A stretch of 41,574 nucleotides of DNA from Nostocales cyanobacterium LEGE 11386 (lineage in GTDB: Bacteria > Cyanobacteriota > Cyanobacteriia > Cyanobacteriales > Nostocaceae), in NCBI GenBank assembly GCA_015207155.1, contig JADEXK010000056.1, positions 1 to 41,574 of the forward strand, in the 5' to 3' direction. The position numbers and the translations under genes are program-made. Under the pieces are notes generated by a model. It ran no database searches and was not told the DNA's origin. It saw only the letters and a list, made by a program, of their open reading frames with translations. Positions 15,987 through 25,506 of this stretch are shown here, one piece after another; position 1 is the stretch's first letter, and the number at the start of each line of letters is the position of its first letter.

Positions 15987-16946
15987 ATGAGTAACTCCAA
16001 ACAATCTGCAACCTTCAATAAATCATCTATGCTGACTGATACTCCTTTAGTGAGCATAATCATAGGTAACTATAACTACGAACGATTTGTTGGACAAGCA
16101 ATAGATAGTGCGCTAAAGCAAACTTATCGAAATATTGAAGTTATAGTAGTAGATGATGGATCTAAAGATAAATCTCGAGAAGTTATTGCTCAGTATGGTG
16201 AACAAGTAATTCCTATTTTAAAAGAAAATGGTGGACAACCTTCAAATTACAATGCGGGTTTTGCTCAAAGTAAAGGTGAGATTATTTGTTTTTTAGATTC
16301 GGATGATATGTTTGTGCCGGATAAAGTAGAAAAAGTAGTTAAAATATTTAACTCATCGGAGGAGATTGGTTGGTGTTTTCATAGTATGCAATTAATTGAT
16401 GTTGACAACTATCATCTATCTGTAACTAATACACCAAATTACATAACACGTGAATGTGATTTTCGTCCATTGATTAATGTAGGCAGAATTCCTCCCCATA
16501 TTCCACCTTGTTCTGGTCTTTGCTTTAGGCGATCGCTTTTAGAAAAAATTCTTCCCATGCCTGCTCCAAAAATAATTACAAACAATGATTACTATGTCAA
16601 ATTTATGGCAGTAGGTCTAAGTAAAGGTTTTATCTTAAGTGATGCATTAACACTTCAAAAAATACATGGTAATAACGCAGCTACGCTTAGGAAGGATAGA
16701 CAAGATCAGAAAGCTAGAAAATTCATGTATACATCTCTTTGGATTAAACAAGAATTTCCTAATTTCTACAAATTTGCTAATAAGTTAATGGCAGTTGGTA
16801 TAGCGTTGAATTTGGAAGCTGGTAACAAGGATTCTGAAAATATTAAAACCATTAAAAACTATCTATCTTCGATTTCTAATAGAGAGAAACTGAATATTTA
16901 CTCACGGGTGGCATATTATTACTTAAAGTCACTCATAATTCGTTAA
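15987..16946 (+). CDS. Family 2 glycosyltransferase
   Basis: A second GT2 enzyme, 319 residues from ATG 15987. The fold start is PLVSIIIGNYNYERFVGQAI, then NIEVIVVDDGSKDKSREV, and the catalytic-metal motif CFLDSDDMFVPDKVEKV (about residues 102-118). SGLCFRRSLLEKILPMP and a later His-containing block (QKIHGNNAATLR) follow the family pattern. The frame is open back to a GTG at 15939, and a further ATG lies at 16029; none has a clear ribosome binding site, so the first 15-30 residues are uncertain. The stop is 16 nt before the next gene. Confidence 0.88.
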   Translation: MSNSKQSATFNKSSMLTDTPLVSIIIGNYNYERFVGQAIDSALKQTYRNIEVIVVDDGSKDKSREVIAQYGEQVIPILKENGGQPSNYNAGFAQSKGEIICFLDSDDMFVPDKVEKVVKIFNSSEEIGWCFHSMQLIDVDNYHLSVTNTPNYITRECDFRPLINVGRIPPHIPPCSGLCFRRSLLEKILPMPAPKIITNNDYYVKFMAVGLSKGFILSDALTLQKIHGNNAATLRKDRQDQKARKFMYTSLWIKQEFPNFYKFANKLMAVGIALNLEAGNKDSENIKTIKNYLSSISNREKLNIYSRVAYYYLKSLIIR

Positions 16947-16962
16947 TTATAGCTTAATATTT

Positions 16963-18096
16963 ATGCCCAATTTGATTATATTCACTGGTCGCCTCCTACC
17001 CAAATCAGAAACTTTTATCCGTTCTCAAGGAGAATGTTTACAGAAATTGACTCCTTACTACGTAGGCGCACGGTTAGTTAAAGAATTAACTTTACCGCCA
17101 GAACGAATGATTGTCATCAATCAGGGTAGTTTGTTGGGAGCAACACAAGAGCTTATTTTCAAATTCTTTGGTTTTGCACCAAAATTATATCAGCAAGTCA
17201 AGCAGTTGCATCCTGTTCTGCTACATGCTCATTTTGGAGTATGTGGAGCTTTAGCTCTTCCGTTGGTAAGGTATTTGCAAATACCACTAATTGTCACCTT
17301 TCATGGTCTTGATGCCACAATGACAGATGATTATGCTCGAGGTGAATCTATTAGTACTCGGGTTTACCTCAAACGTCGAGAAGCACTCAAACAAAAGACG
17401 CGGTTGTTTATTGCTGTATCTGAGTTTATCAAAGCAGAACTTATTAAGAAAGGTTTTCCGTCAGATAGGATATTGGTGCATTACATCGGTGTAGATACAG
17501 AACTATTTCAACCAGACCCAACGGTGAATCGTGAATTAGTGGTACTGTTTGTTGGACGGTTAGTTGAAAAAAAAGGCTGTGAATATCTCATCCAGGCAAT
17601 GGCTAAAGTACAGTCAGTTATTCCTGATGTGAAATTAGTAATTATTGGCGATGGTCCTCTGCGGTCAGATTTAGAAGCGCTAGCAGCAAAATTACTTAGC
17701 CAATACAAGTTTCTAGGATTTCAGCCGTCAGATATTGTTAAAAGTTGGATGAATCGGGCCCGATTACTTGCTGCACCAAGTGTCACTGCTATCCAAGGAG
17801 ATTCGGAGGGACTACCTATTGTTATTCTTGAAGCTCAAGCTATGGGACTTCCTGTAATTAGTACAGTTCATGCAGGTATACCAGAAGCAGTAATTCATCA
17901 AGAAACTGGGTTTTTGGCAGCAGAGAGAGATTCACAAACGCTTGCTGAATATATTTTGCAGTTATTGAAAGATCCGCAACAGTGGCAGCACTTTAGCTTA
18001 AAGGCGCGAGAACATATGCAAACTAACTTCGATAAATCTAAGCAAATCCAACTTTTGGAAGAAATTTATGAAGCAGTCTTAAGAGATAATATTTAG
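16963..18096 (+). CDS. Family 4 glycosyltransferase
   Basis: This 377-residue GT-B retaining enzyme has an N-terminal domain with FTGRLLPKSETFIRSQ, LLHAHFGVCGALALPLVRYL and PLIVTFHGLDAT; these are typical of the WcaL/colanic-acid-type branch. The C-terminal domain has VLFVGRLVEKKGCEYLIQAM and the donor site EGLPIVILEAQAMGLPVIST, with the two glutamates of the E-x7-E motif. It is cytoplasmic or membrane-peripheral. It lies 16 nt after the GT2 gene and is probably in the same transcript. A 370-bp gap with a MITE-like element separates it from the following GT4 pair. Confidence 0.92.
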   Translation: MPNLIIFTGRLLPKSETFIRSQGECLQKLTPYYVGARLVKELTLPPERMIVINQGSLLGATQELIFKFFGFAPKLYQQVKQLHPVLLHAHFGVCGALALPLVRYLQIPLIVTFHGLDATMTDDYARGESISTRVYLKRREALKQKTRLFIAVSEFIKAELIKKGFPSDRILVHYIGVDTELFQPDPTVNRELVVLFVGRLVEKKGCEYLIQAMAKVQSVIPDVKLVIIGDGPLRSDLEALAAKLLSQYKFLGFQPSDIVKSWMNRARLLAAPSVTAIQGDSEGLPIVILEAQAMGLPVISTVHAGIPEAVIHQETGFLAAERDSQTLAEYILQLLKDPQQWQHFSLKAREHMQTNFDKSKQIQLLEEIYEAVLRDNI

Positions 18097-18201
18097 ATAA
18101 TTCTTTGGAAAATAAAAACTGGTTTTTGATAAAAGTTTATGCTTAAACAATGTATTGAAAAGTTTTAATTAGTATTAAACATGTTCGCTTAATTTGTTAA
18201 T

Positions 18202-18360
18202 TTAACGTGAGTTCGACAACTATCAAAAACCCCTCTCCAAACCTCTCCCCTGCCAGAAGAGAGGCTTTGAAACCTTAATTTTTAGTTCAAAACCAGGGAG
18301 ATTTTTGCCCCTCTCCGTGTCGGAGAAGGGTTGGGGTGAGGTTCATCGAATTCACGTTAA
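18202..18360. mobile_element. MITE-like element with 16-bp terminal inverted repeats
   Basis: The left end TTAACGTGAGTTCGAC (18202-18217) and right end ATCGAATTCACGTTAA (18345-18360) match as inverted repeats at 14 of 16 positions. The interior has C-rich (CCCCTCTCC) and G-rich (GGAGAAGGG) complementary tracts that would fold back on each other. It is 159 bp with no ORF. Flanks are AT-rich, so a target duplication cannot be called. The rest of the 18097-18466 gap shows no gene. Confidence 0.7.
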
Positions 18361-18466
18361 TTTAATAATGTCGAAATAGTCTTTTATTACATAGTGCTTT
18401 TCATTGAACAAGTCAGCTAATTTTGCCAAGGCTAGATTAAAAGCAGTATAGTAGTGGGTTAAATCT

Positions 18467-19729
18467 ATGAAGTGTCTAAAAACTTTAGTTTCTGCCTACG
18501 CCTGTAGACCCAATATGGGATCTGACCCTGGTATCGGCTGGAATACTGTCAGGGAACTAGCTAAAAAACATCACGTATGGGTGCTTACTCGTAGTGATAA
18601 TCGTCCTTACATCGAGAGTGAAATCGAAAAAGACTCAATAACTGGGTTAAATTTTTTTTATTATGATTTACCTGGTGCTAAGTGGTGGAAAAAGGGTCTT
18701 TTGGGAACTCATTTACATTACTATCTATGGCAATTACGAGCCTATTTCATAGGACGGAAACTACATGCAGAAATTACCTTTGATATAGCTCAACATGTAA
18801 CTTATGTGACATATACTTCCCCTAGCTTTATCTCTTTGTTACCAATTCCCTTCATTTGGGGTCCAATTGGAGGCGGTGAGTCTGCACCTGATGCGTTTTG
18901 GCACGACTTTAATACTCGTGGCAAAATTTACGAAATGTTGCGAAACTTGATTCGTTGGATTAAAGAGCGTGATCCATTCTTGCATCTAACGGCTAAGAAT
19001 AGTGTCTTAGCTTGGGGTATGACTCAGGATACAGCAGAGAAATTGCAAAAAGTAGGCGCTGCTAATGTACAAGTTTTTTCTCCTATTGGTTTACCTCAGC
19101 CTGAGATAGCACGCCTTTCTCAATGTGCTATGCCAGAGGCATCTCCAGTCAGATTCTTAAGTATCGGCAGATTGTTACACTGGAAAGGATTTCATCTAGG
19201 CTTAAGAGCATTTGCTCAAGCAGCCCTGCCAAATGCCGAATACTGGATTATCGGAGATGGCGCAGAAAGCAAATATCTGCAAGCTCTGGCCGAAAAACTA
19301 GGTGTTGTCCACCAAGTGAAATTTTGGGGTAAACTACCACGAGATAAAACTTTTCAACTACTAGGAGAATCTCATGTATTAGTTCATCCCAGCCTGCATG
19401 AGTCCGGAGGTTTCGTTTGTATGGAAGCAATGGCCGCAGGTCGGCCAGTAATTTGTTTGGATTTAGGAGGCCCAGCTTTACAGGTAACACAAGAGACAGG
19501 TTTCAAAGTTCCCGCTCATACTCCAGAACAAACTGTGCATGATTTAGCTGAGTCTATGACTCGTTTAGCTCAAGACCCAAATTTGTGTATGTTCATGGGA
19601 AAAGCTGCTCAAAAACTGGCTAAGGATAATTTTTCTTGGGATGTAAAGGGTCAACTTTTAGCTCAAGCCTATGCAAAAATTTTTAGTTCCCAAAAGAGTT
19701 TGACATCTCCAACTACGATTCGACCGTAA
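18467..19729 (+). CDS. Family 4 glycosyltransferase, paralogue A
   Basis: This 420-residue GT-B enzyme starts with TLVSAYACRPNMGSDPGIGW, has FIWGPIGGGESAPDAFW in the N-terminal domain, and FLSIGRLLHWKGFHLGLRAF plus LVHPSLHESGGFVCMEAMAA in the donor domain; the latter contains the family glutamates around the E-x7-E site. It matches the gene at 22431 along its whole length. It is followed after 11 nt by a GT4 of a different subtype (19741), and the same pairing is seen downstream. The acceptor and donor are unknown. Confidence 0.92.
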   Translation: MKCLKTLVSAYACRPNMGSDPGIGWNTVRELAKKHHVWVLTRSDNRPYIESEIEKDSITGLNFFYYDLPGAKWWKKGLLGTHLHYYLWQLRAYFIGRKLHAEITFDIAQHVTYVTYTSPSFISLLPIPFIWGPIGGGESAPDAFWHDFNTRGKIYEMLRNLIRWIKERDPFLHLTAKNSVLAWGMTQDTAEKLQKVGAANVQVFSPIGLPQPEIARLSQCAMPEASPVRFLSIGRLLHWKGFHLGLRAFAQAALPNAEYWIIGDGAESKYLQALAEKLGVVHQVKFWGKLPRDKTFQLLGESHVLVHPSLHESGGFVCMEAMAAGRPVICLDLGGPALQVTQETGFKVPAHTPEQTVHDLAESMTRLAQDPNLCMFMGKAAQKLAKDNFSWDVKGQLLAQAYAKIFSSQKSLTSPTTIRP

Positions 19730-19740
19730 AATATTACATT

Positions 19741-20913
19741 ATGCGTATCCTTAGTGTACATAACAACTATCAAATTCGTGGCGGTGAGGATGAATCCCGC
19801 GAGTCAGAGGAACGCCTATTACGGGAAATGGGTCATGAAGTTGATGTCTACCAAGAACACAATGATCGGGTAGCAGCTATTGGCGCTGTACCGATGGCAC
19901 TTAGAACTGTTTGGTCAACAGAGTCTTACAACATAGTTAAAAAAAAACTTAGGCGATCTGACTGCGATTTAGTCCATATCCAAAATTTTTTCCCCCTGAT
20001 TTCCCCATCTGTTTACTACGCAGCCAAGTCAGAAGGTGTACCTGTAGTCCAGACACTAAGGAATTACCGCCTCCTTTGTCCTAATGGCTTATTTTTCCGT
20101 GATGGGCAAGTCTGTGAAGATTGTCTGGGGAAGTTTGTTCCCTATCCTGGAGTTTTACATAGCTGCTACCGCGAAAATCGCCCAGCAACGATCGCAGTAG
20201 CAACAATGTTAACGTTACACCGTGCCAAACGTACTTGGACGGAAATGGTAGATGTTTATATTTCCCTAACTGAGTTTGCACGGCAAAAATTTATTGCAGG
20301 TGGTCTACCCGCAGAAAAAATTGTGGTCAAACCTAACTTTGTACATCCTGATCCAGGGATGGGAGAAGGTTCCGGCGGCTATGCACTGTTTGTGGGCAGA
20401 CTTTCTGTAGAAAAGGGACTAGATACCTTGCTTGCTGCTTGGCAACTTTTAGACAGAAAAGTTCCTCTAAAAATTATCGGGGATGGCCCCCTGGCTCCTC
20501 AGGTGCTAGAAGCAGCAAAAAGTCTACCCCAGGTGGAATGGCTAGGACGTAAACCGATGTCAGAAGTACATAAATTGATGGGAGAAGCAATGTTTGTAAT
20601 TTTTCCCTCCAAATGGTACGAAACTTTTGGTCGGGTAGCAGTTGAAGCTTTTGCCAAAGGTACCCCTGTAATTGCGGCTAATCTTGGGGCGATCGCAGAA
20701 TTAATAGAATCTGGTCGAACAGGCTTACATTTCTCTCCTGGTGACCCAGAGGATCTAGCATCTAAAGTACAGTGGGCTATAGCAAATCCAATTGAGCTTG
20801 CTCAGATGCGCCAAGAAGCACGAGCTGAGTTTATAGCCAAGTACACAGCGCGGCAAAACTACCATCGAGTAATGGAAATTTACGAACTGGTTTCTAGTCG
20901 CAAGCTCTCATAA
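19741..20913 (+). CDS. Family 4 glycosyltransferase with Cys cluster, paralogue B
   Basis: This 390-residue GT-B enzyme begins RILSVHNNYQIRGGEDESRE, of a subtype common in cyanobacterial polysaccharide clusters. Between the two Rossmann domains it carries a four-cysteine pattern, LLCPNGLFFRDGQVCEDC then CYRENR, that suggests a metal site or a structural disulfide. The donor domain has LFVGRLSVEKGLDTLL and FPSKWYETFGRVAVEAFAKG with the E-x7-E glutamates. It follows paralogue A by 11 nt and is matched by the gene at 24196, including all the cysteines. A 202-bp gap without an obvious gene follows. Confidence 0.92.
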   Translation: MRILSVHNNYQIRGGEDESRESEERLLREMGHEVDVYQEHNDRVAAIGAVPMALRTVWSTESYNIVKKKLRRSDCDLVHIQNFFPLISPSVYYAAKSEGVPVVQTLRNYRLLCPNGLFFRDGQVCEDCLGKFVPYPGVLHSCYRENRPATIAVATMLTLHRAKRTWTEMVDVYISLTEFARQKFIAGGLPAEKIVVKPNFVHPDPGMGEGSGGYALFVGRLSVEKGLDTLLAAWQLLDRKVPLKIIGDGPLAPQVLEAAKSLPQVEWLGRKPMSEVHKLMGEAMFVIFPSKWYETFGRVAVEAFAKGTPVIAANLGAIAELIESGRTGLHFSPGDPEDLASKVQWAIANPIELAQMRQEARAEFIAKYTARQNYHRVMEIYELVSSRKLS

Positions 20914-21115
20914 ATTTAAATTAAGGTCAATAACAGCCAAAAAATAAAATTAAAACCAAGTATCTGATAAAGGCTTTAAACCTGAGCTTAAACACTAAAT
21001 CAATCACTACGAACAATGATTTAAGATTGCTATTTGTTTCAACCCTTTTTTTCAATAGCAGAGGCGTAATTACTTAAATAAATTTAACAACAAATTATAG
21101 TAGGTAGAAAATAAG

Positions 21116-22411
21116 ATGCTAGGAGAGACAAGTGTTTCAACGACTAATTCTGCAAAAAAGTTTGTACTTGCCGATAAATTTTTAACCTGGCATAGCTGGG
21201 TTCTTCTAGGTTATGCCCTTTGTGGCAGAGGTTTTTCTTACTGGGGTATTCCCCCTGCTTACATTGGTGAAATTACTCTGTTTTTTGGGTTGATAACTTT
21301 AAGTATTAATAAATCCATTCCCAAAATACTCAAACTACCTCAAACCTGGTTTCTAATAATATTTATGCTATGGTGTTGCATCAACACTATACCCTATTTC
21401 CCTCAATATGGCTTAGACTCAATACGTGATGCTGCTTTGTGGTATTACTGTTCTTTTGCCCTCATAATTGCTGCATTATTGGTTGGTAAACCACATCGAT
21501 TTATTTTTATAATTAACCAATATGAACGGTTTAGCAGAATTTTTATTATTCTCATGCCATTCATTTGGTTTATATCAAGAACAATATCATTACCCCGGGT
21601 GCCAGGTTCAAGTCTTGAGATAATTACTCTTAAACCTGCTGACACTATGACTCACTTGTCTACAATCACCGCTTTTTTTATCGGGTCAAATCTATTAAGA
21701 TTGCAATCTTCGTTTTTTATACTAGGTTTTTTAATAAATTTAGCTGTTGTTGGTATTAATGCAAATAGAGCAGGGATGTTGGCATTTCTCAATGCTTTTT
21801 TTATCATCAGTTTTACTAAGTATAAAAGTAGTAAAATTTGGAAAATATTAACAATTTTAGTATTTATAATACTGTTAGTATTTATAACAAATCCAGAAAT
21901 ATTTGAACCTTTATTTGTAAGAATAAGTAGTATTTTTCTTAATAATCAAACAGGACAAGGAACAAAAGAATATCGATTAGAGTGGTGGACTTATCTAATC
22001 AATACTACTATTTTCGGTGATTATTTCTGGACTGGTAGAGGATTTGGCTTTAATTTGGGTGCTGGAACTGGCTTTGATCCTTTAGGTGATGGCAGAGTTC
22101 GCAATCCACACAATGGACATGTAACTGTTCTCGCTCGTGCTGGTGTTCCTGGCCTCGTTCTGTGGCTACTGATTCAATTAAGTTGGGCTGGAACCATACT
22201 AGCCAAATATTTGCAATGCAGAGCAAAAGGACAAACAAAATGGGCTGGAATATTTTTGACGCTGCTTGCTTACTGGGTAGCGTCAATGACTGTCACAACA
22301 TTTGAAGTAATTATTGAAGGGCCTACAGGTGGTATTTGGCTCTGGACAATGTATGGTGTCGGTTTAGCAGCAATCAAAATTTACAAAACTCATCCTGAAA
22401 TTCTTACTTAA
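21116..22411 (+). CDS. O-antigen ligase / Wzy-type polymerase family membrane protein
   Basis: This 431-residue integral membrane protein has about 10-12 hydrophobic segments. The large periplasmic loop ends with GRGFGFNLGAGTGFDPLG and the diagnostic block VRNPHNGHVTVLARAGVPGL (about residues 325-344), which carries the conserved His of the Wzy_C/WaaL family. Such proteins join polymer units or transfer the polymer to an acceptor on the outer face of the membrane. With the flippase at 10962 it indicates a Wzx/Wzy-type pathway. It lies between the two GT4 pairs, and the A' glycosyltransferase follows after 19 nt. Confidence 0.92.
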   Translation: MLGETSVSTTNSAKKFVLADKFLTWHSWVLLGYALCGRGFSYWGIPPAYIGEITLFFGLITLSINKSIPKILKLPQTWFLIIFMLWCCINTIPYFPQYGLDSIRDAALWYYCSFALIIAALLVGKPHRFIFIINQYERFSRIFIILMPFIWFISRTISLPRVPGSSLEIITLKPADTMTHLSTITAFFIGSNLLRLQSSFFILGFLINLAVVGINANRAGMLAFLNAFFIISFTKYKSSKIWKILTILVFIILLVFITNPEIFEPLFVRISSIFLNNQTGQGTKEYRLEWWTYLINTTIFGDYFWTGRGFGFNLGAGTGFDPLGDGRVRNPHNGHVTVLARAGVPGLVLWLLIQLSWAGTILAKYLQCRAKGQTKWAGIFLTLLAYWVASMTVTTFEVIIEGPTGGIWLWTMYGVGLAAIKIYKTHPEILT

Positions 22412-22430
22412 AACATATGCTTGTAAATTT

Positions 22431-23669
22431 ATGAATCTTCTGATTTCTGCATACGCTTGTGAACCAGGTCAAGGTTCTGAACCAGGAGTAGGCTGGAATG
22501 TTGCCCGGGAAGTGAGCAAATATTGTCACGTTTGGGTCTTAACATCAAATTGCCACCGCTCAGGTATTGAGGCTGAACTTGCACGTAACCCAATACCTAA
22601 CCTACACTTCGTTTACATAGACCCTTTTGGCTGGATTATAGATTGGAGTCCAAAAGGAAAGCACACACAAAAATGGGTTTATTTTCATTACTACCTCTGG
22701 CAAATTAGGGCATATTTTGTCAGTCGCTCACTGCACCAAGATATTTGCTTTGATATTTCACATCATGTAACCTATGTTAAATACTCTAGTCCCAGTTTTC
22801 TTGCACTTTTACCGATTCCTTTTATCTGGGGTCCTGTGGGAGGTGGAGAATTAGCGCCCAAAGCCTTTTGGCAAAACTTTAGCTGGCGTGGCAAAATCTA
22901 CGAATCTCTGCGAAATCTAGCCCGCTTGTTTGGGGAAAATGACCCCTTTGTTCGCCTGACTGCTAGGCGTAGTATTTTAGCTTGGGCAACAACAAAAGAT
23001 ACAGCTCAACGACTGCACCAAATGGGTGCAAAAAATGTCCAAATTCTTCCTGAGTCAGGTTTATCAAAAGAGGAAATTCAGCAACTTGCCCAGCATAATT
23101 ATTCTGATATTTTACCAATTCGGTTTATTAGTATGGCAAGATTGTTGCATTGGAAAGGGTTTCATTTGGGAGTGCAAGCATTTGCTAAAGCAGATTTACC
23201 TCAAGATACAGAATACTGGATTTTGGGAGACGGGCCTGAACTAGAACGATTAAAGACTTTTGCAGAAGAACTTGGTGTTGCTAACCAAGTTAAATTTTGG
23301 GGTAGACTATCCAGGAATGAAACTTTGTGTAAACTTAGCGAGTGCGCGGTGCTAGTTCACCCTAGCCTGCATGATTCTGGAGGTTGGGTTTGCTTAGAAG
23401 CAATGGCAGCAGGTTGTCCAGTAATTTGTTTGGATTTGGGAGGTCCATCTGTTCAGGTTACGGAAGAAACTGGCTTTAAAATTCAGGCAAATACACCTGA
23501 AGAAGCAGTACAAGGTATTGCTAAAGCAATGTTATTTTTGGTTAAAGACCCAGGGTTGAGATTGCGTATGGGTGAAGCAGGACAAAAGAGAGTAAAAGAT
23601 GTTTTTAGTTGGGAAACTAAAGGCTTTTTTCTCTTTCAACTATATAAAGAAATCTGCACTCAGCAATAG
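22431..23669 (+). CDS. Family 4 glycosyltransferase, paralogue A'
   Basis: This 412-residue GT-B enzyme is collinear with the 18467 gene: LLISAYACEPGQGSEPGVGW at the start, FIWGPVGGGELAPKAFW in the N-terminal domain, RLLHWKGFHLGVQAFAKA and LVHPSLHDSGGWVCLEAMAA in the donor domain. It is probably a duplicate with altered specificity, as the middle regions differ most. It sits 19 nt after the polymerase gene and is probably translated from the same transcript. It is separated from its partner B' by 526 bp that contain a dispersed repeat, unlike the 11-nt spacing of A and B. Confidence 0.92.
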   Translation: MNLLISAYACEPGQGSEPGVGWNVAREVSKYCHVWVLTSNCHRSGIEAELARNPIPNLHFVYIDPFGWIIDWSPKGKHTQKWVYFHYYLWQIRAYFVSRSLHQDICFDISHHVTYVKYSSPSFLALLPIPFIWGPVGGGELAPKAFWQNFSWRGKIYESLRNLARLFGENDPFVRLTARRSILAWATTKDTAQRLHQMGAKNVQILPESGLSKEEIQQLAQHNYSDILPIRFISMARLLHWKGFHLGVQAFAKADLPQDTEYWILGDGPELERLKTFAEELGVANQVKFWGRLSRNETLCKLSECAVLVHPSLHDSGGWVCLEAMAAGCPVICLDLGGPSVQVTEETGFKIQANTPEEAVQGIAKAMLFLVKDPGLRLRMGEAGQKRVKDVFSWETKGFFLFQLYKEICTQQ

Positions 23670-23773
23670 ATACCTAACCTGACAAACTTTGATAATATTG
23701 CCAGGTTATGTCTCATTTAAGTAAACGAAAGTTTGTAATGCACTGGCAAGCCTAAAATAATGTAATAGATTTT

Positions 23774-23881
23774 GTAGGTTTGGTTGTTCGCGTCAGCGTC
23801 GCGTAGCGAAGAATGAGACTCAGCATCTTGATTATTGTTTGGTCATGCCTACGGCAACGCGTTGCTCAATCCAACCTACTA
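23774..23881. repeat. Dispersed palindromic repeat between paralogues A' and B'
   Basis: GTAGGTTTGGTTG (23774-23786) and CAATCCAACCTAC (23867-23879) are imperfect inverted ends around a GC-rich centre with GTCGCGTAGCGAAG and CCTACGGCAACGCGTTGC. The form matches a common Nostocales interspersed repeat. The rest of the 526-bp gap (23670-24195) shows no gene. Confidence 0.55.
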
Positions 23882-24195
23882 GCGCGACAAGCTTAATTTA
23901 CTGGGTTGAGTAATCATACAATAGTTTTATTTCGGACTTTCTAGGTTTTTTGGACCCACGATATTTAACCCAGACGCGTTACTACGTCTAGCACACTACA
24001 TTAATCTTGCCCCGTCCGGGTCAAGCATGGGTGCAGGAAGAAAGGGAGAAGGATTTTCTGTAACTCCAATCTATTACCTCCTGGCCTTTTCTACCGCTTC
24101 CTAGTTCCTAGCTCTTTTACATTTATTACTGGTATACGCAGTTCATGACGACTACTTACTTGTAGACCATTTATATTCAGCTTAAAAAAACAAGC

Positions 24196-25374
24196 ATGAA
24201 GCTGTTAATTTTACATAATCGCTACCGATTTGCAGGTGGAGAGGATAGGGTAGTTCAGGAAGAGAAAAACCTATTAGAAGCCAACGGGCATGAAGTGATT
24301 TTATTGGAAGAAAATAATCACAGAATTGCCAATATTTGGGATACAACTGTTGCATCGGGAAAGGCTATCTACTCTTTCGCAGCTAAAAAGCAGGTTAAAG
24401 CAGCAATAAGTCGCTTTTGTCCCGAAATAGTCCACGTGCATAACTTTTTCCCGCTCTTTTCTCCTTCAGTCTACGATGCTTGCCACAGTGCCAGAGTACC
24501 TGTTGTGCAAACTCTGCACAACTATCGACTTGCTTGTCCTAAAGCCATGCCGTTTCGAGAAGGCAAAATTTGCGAAGATTGTATTGATACGTTAATACCT
24601 TGGTCTGCAATTGTACATGGCTGTTACCGCAACTCCCGTCTCCAAAGCTCGGTTGTGGCAGCAATGACTACCTACCACCGACTAAGAGGTACTTGGCATG
24701 AGCGAGTAGATGCTTATATTGTTTTTACACAATTTCAAAAAGAAAAGATGGCTCAGGCTGGATTACCAGCAGATAAAATCCACATCAAACCAAATTTTAT
24801 TTTTCATAGCGATTACTCTGACAAATATGGTAAGCGTGGTAGCTACTTACTTTTTGTGGGTAGGCTATCAGAAGAAAAAGGAGTTTCAATTCTGATTGAT
24901 GCTTATATCCAAAACGACTTATCTATACCTCTAAAAATTGTTGGTGATGGGCCGTTATACCAGGTTTTGCAAGAGAAAGCCCTGCACACAGGCTATGGAA
25001 AATTAATTGAATTTCTAGGATTTCAGGACAGAGAAACAGTTTTCGAATTAATGTATGATGCAGATTTTTTAGTGTTTCCTTCTATTTGGTATGAAGGTTT
25101 TCCTTTAACAATCATAGAAGCTTTTGCTTGTGGTCTACCTGTGCTAGCTCCTAAACTAGGTAGTATGGCGGAAATTGTAGAAAATGGTGTAAATGGGTTA
25201 CATTTTCAAGCAGGAGATTCTGTAAGTTTGGCAGCAAAAATTAAATGGGCTATAGATAACCCCAACGATATAATTTGTATGGGAAAGAATGCTCGCCATA
25301 CTTATGAAAGTAAGTATACTCCTGAAACTAATTATCTGCAATTAATGGACATTTACCAACAAGTTATTAAATAG
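24196..25374 (+). CDS. Family 4 glycosyltransferase with Cys cluster, paralogue B'
   Basis: This 392-residue GT-B enzyme is collinear with the 19741 gene: LLILHNRYRFAGGEDRVVQE at the start, LACPKAMPFREGKICEDC and GCYRNSR with the same four cysteines, LFVGRLSEEKGVSILI and FPSIWYEGFPLTIIEAFACG in the donor domain. It is the last plus-strand gene of the polysaccharide cluster. The start ATG has no strong ribosome binding site. A terminator-like hairpin at 25507-25534 lies about 130 nt after the stop. Confidence 0.92.
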   Translation: MKLLILHNRYRFAGGEDRVVQEEKNLLEANGHEVILLEENNHRIANIWDTTVASGKAIYSFAAKKQVKAAISRFCPEIVHVHNFFPLFSPSVYDACHSARVPVVQTLHNYRLACPKAMPFREGKICEDCIDTLIPWSAIVHGCYRNSRLQSSVVAAMTTYHRLRGTWHERVDAYIVFTQFQKEKMAQAGLPADKIHIKPNFIFHSDYSDKYGKRGSYLLFVGRLSEEKGVSILIDAYIQNDLSIPLKIVGDGPLYQVLQEKALHTGYGKLIEFLGFQDRETVFELMYDADFLVFPSIWYEGFPLTIIEAFACGLPVLAPKLGSMAEIVENGVNGLHFQAGDSVSLAAKIKWAIDNPNDIICMGKNARHTYESKYTPETNYLQLMDIYQQVIK

Positions 25375-25442
25375 TCAATAAAGCTCTTATACAAATAAAA
25401 AAATAATTTGCAAAATTGTAAATCACAGCTAGAGAATAAGAT

Positions 25443-25490
25443 AATTCAGTTAATATTGCGTTGAAAAACAAACCCAAAATTAACTGAATT
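25443..25490. repeat. 12-bp perfect inverted repeat in a convergent gap
   Basis: AATTCAGTTAAT (25443-25454) and ATTAACTGAATT (25479-25490), with a 24-nt loop, lie between the convergent GT4 (ends 25374) and glycoside hydrolase (ends 25570) genes. It could help end either transcript. Confidence 0.5.
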
Positions 25491-25506
25491 TTATTTCCTA
25501 ATAGTA

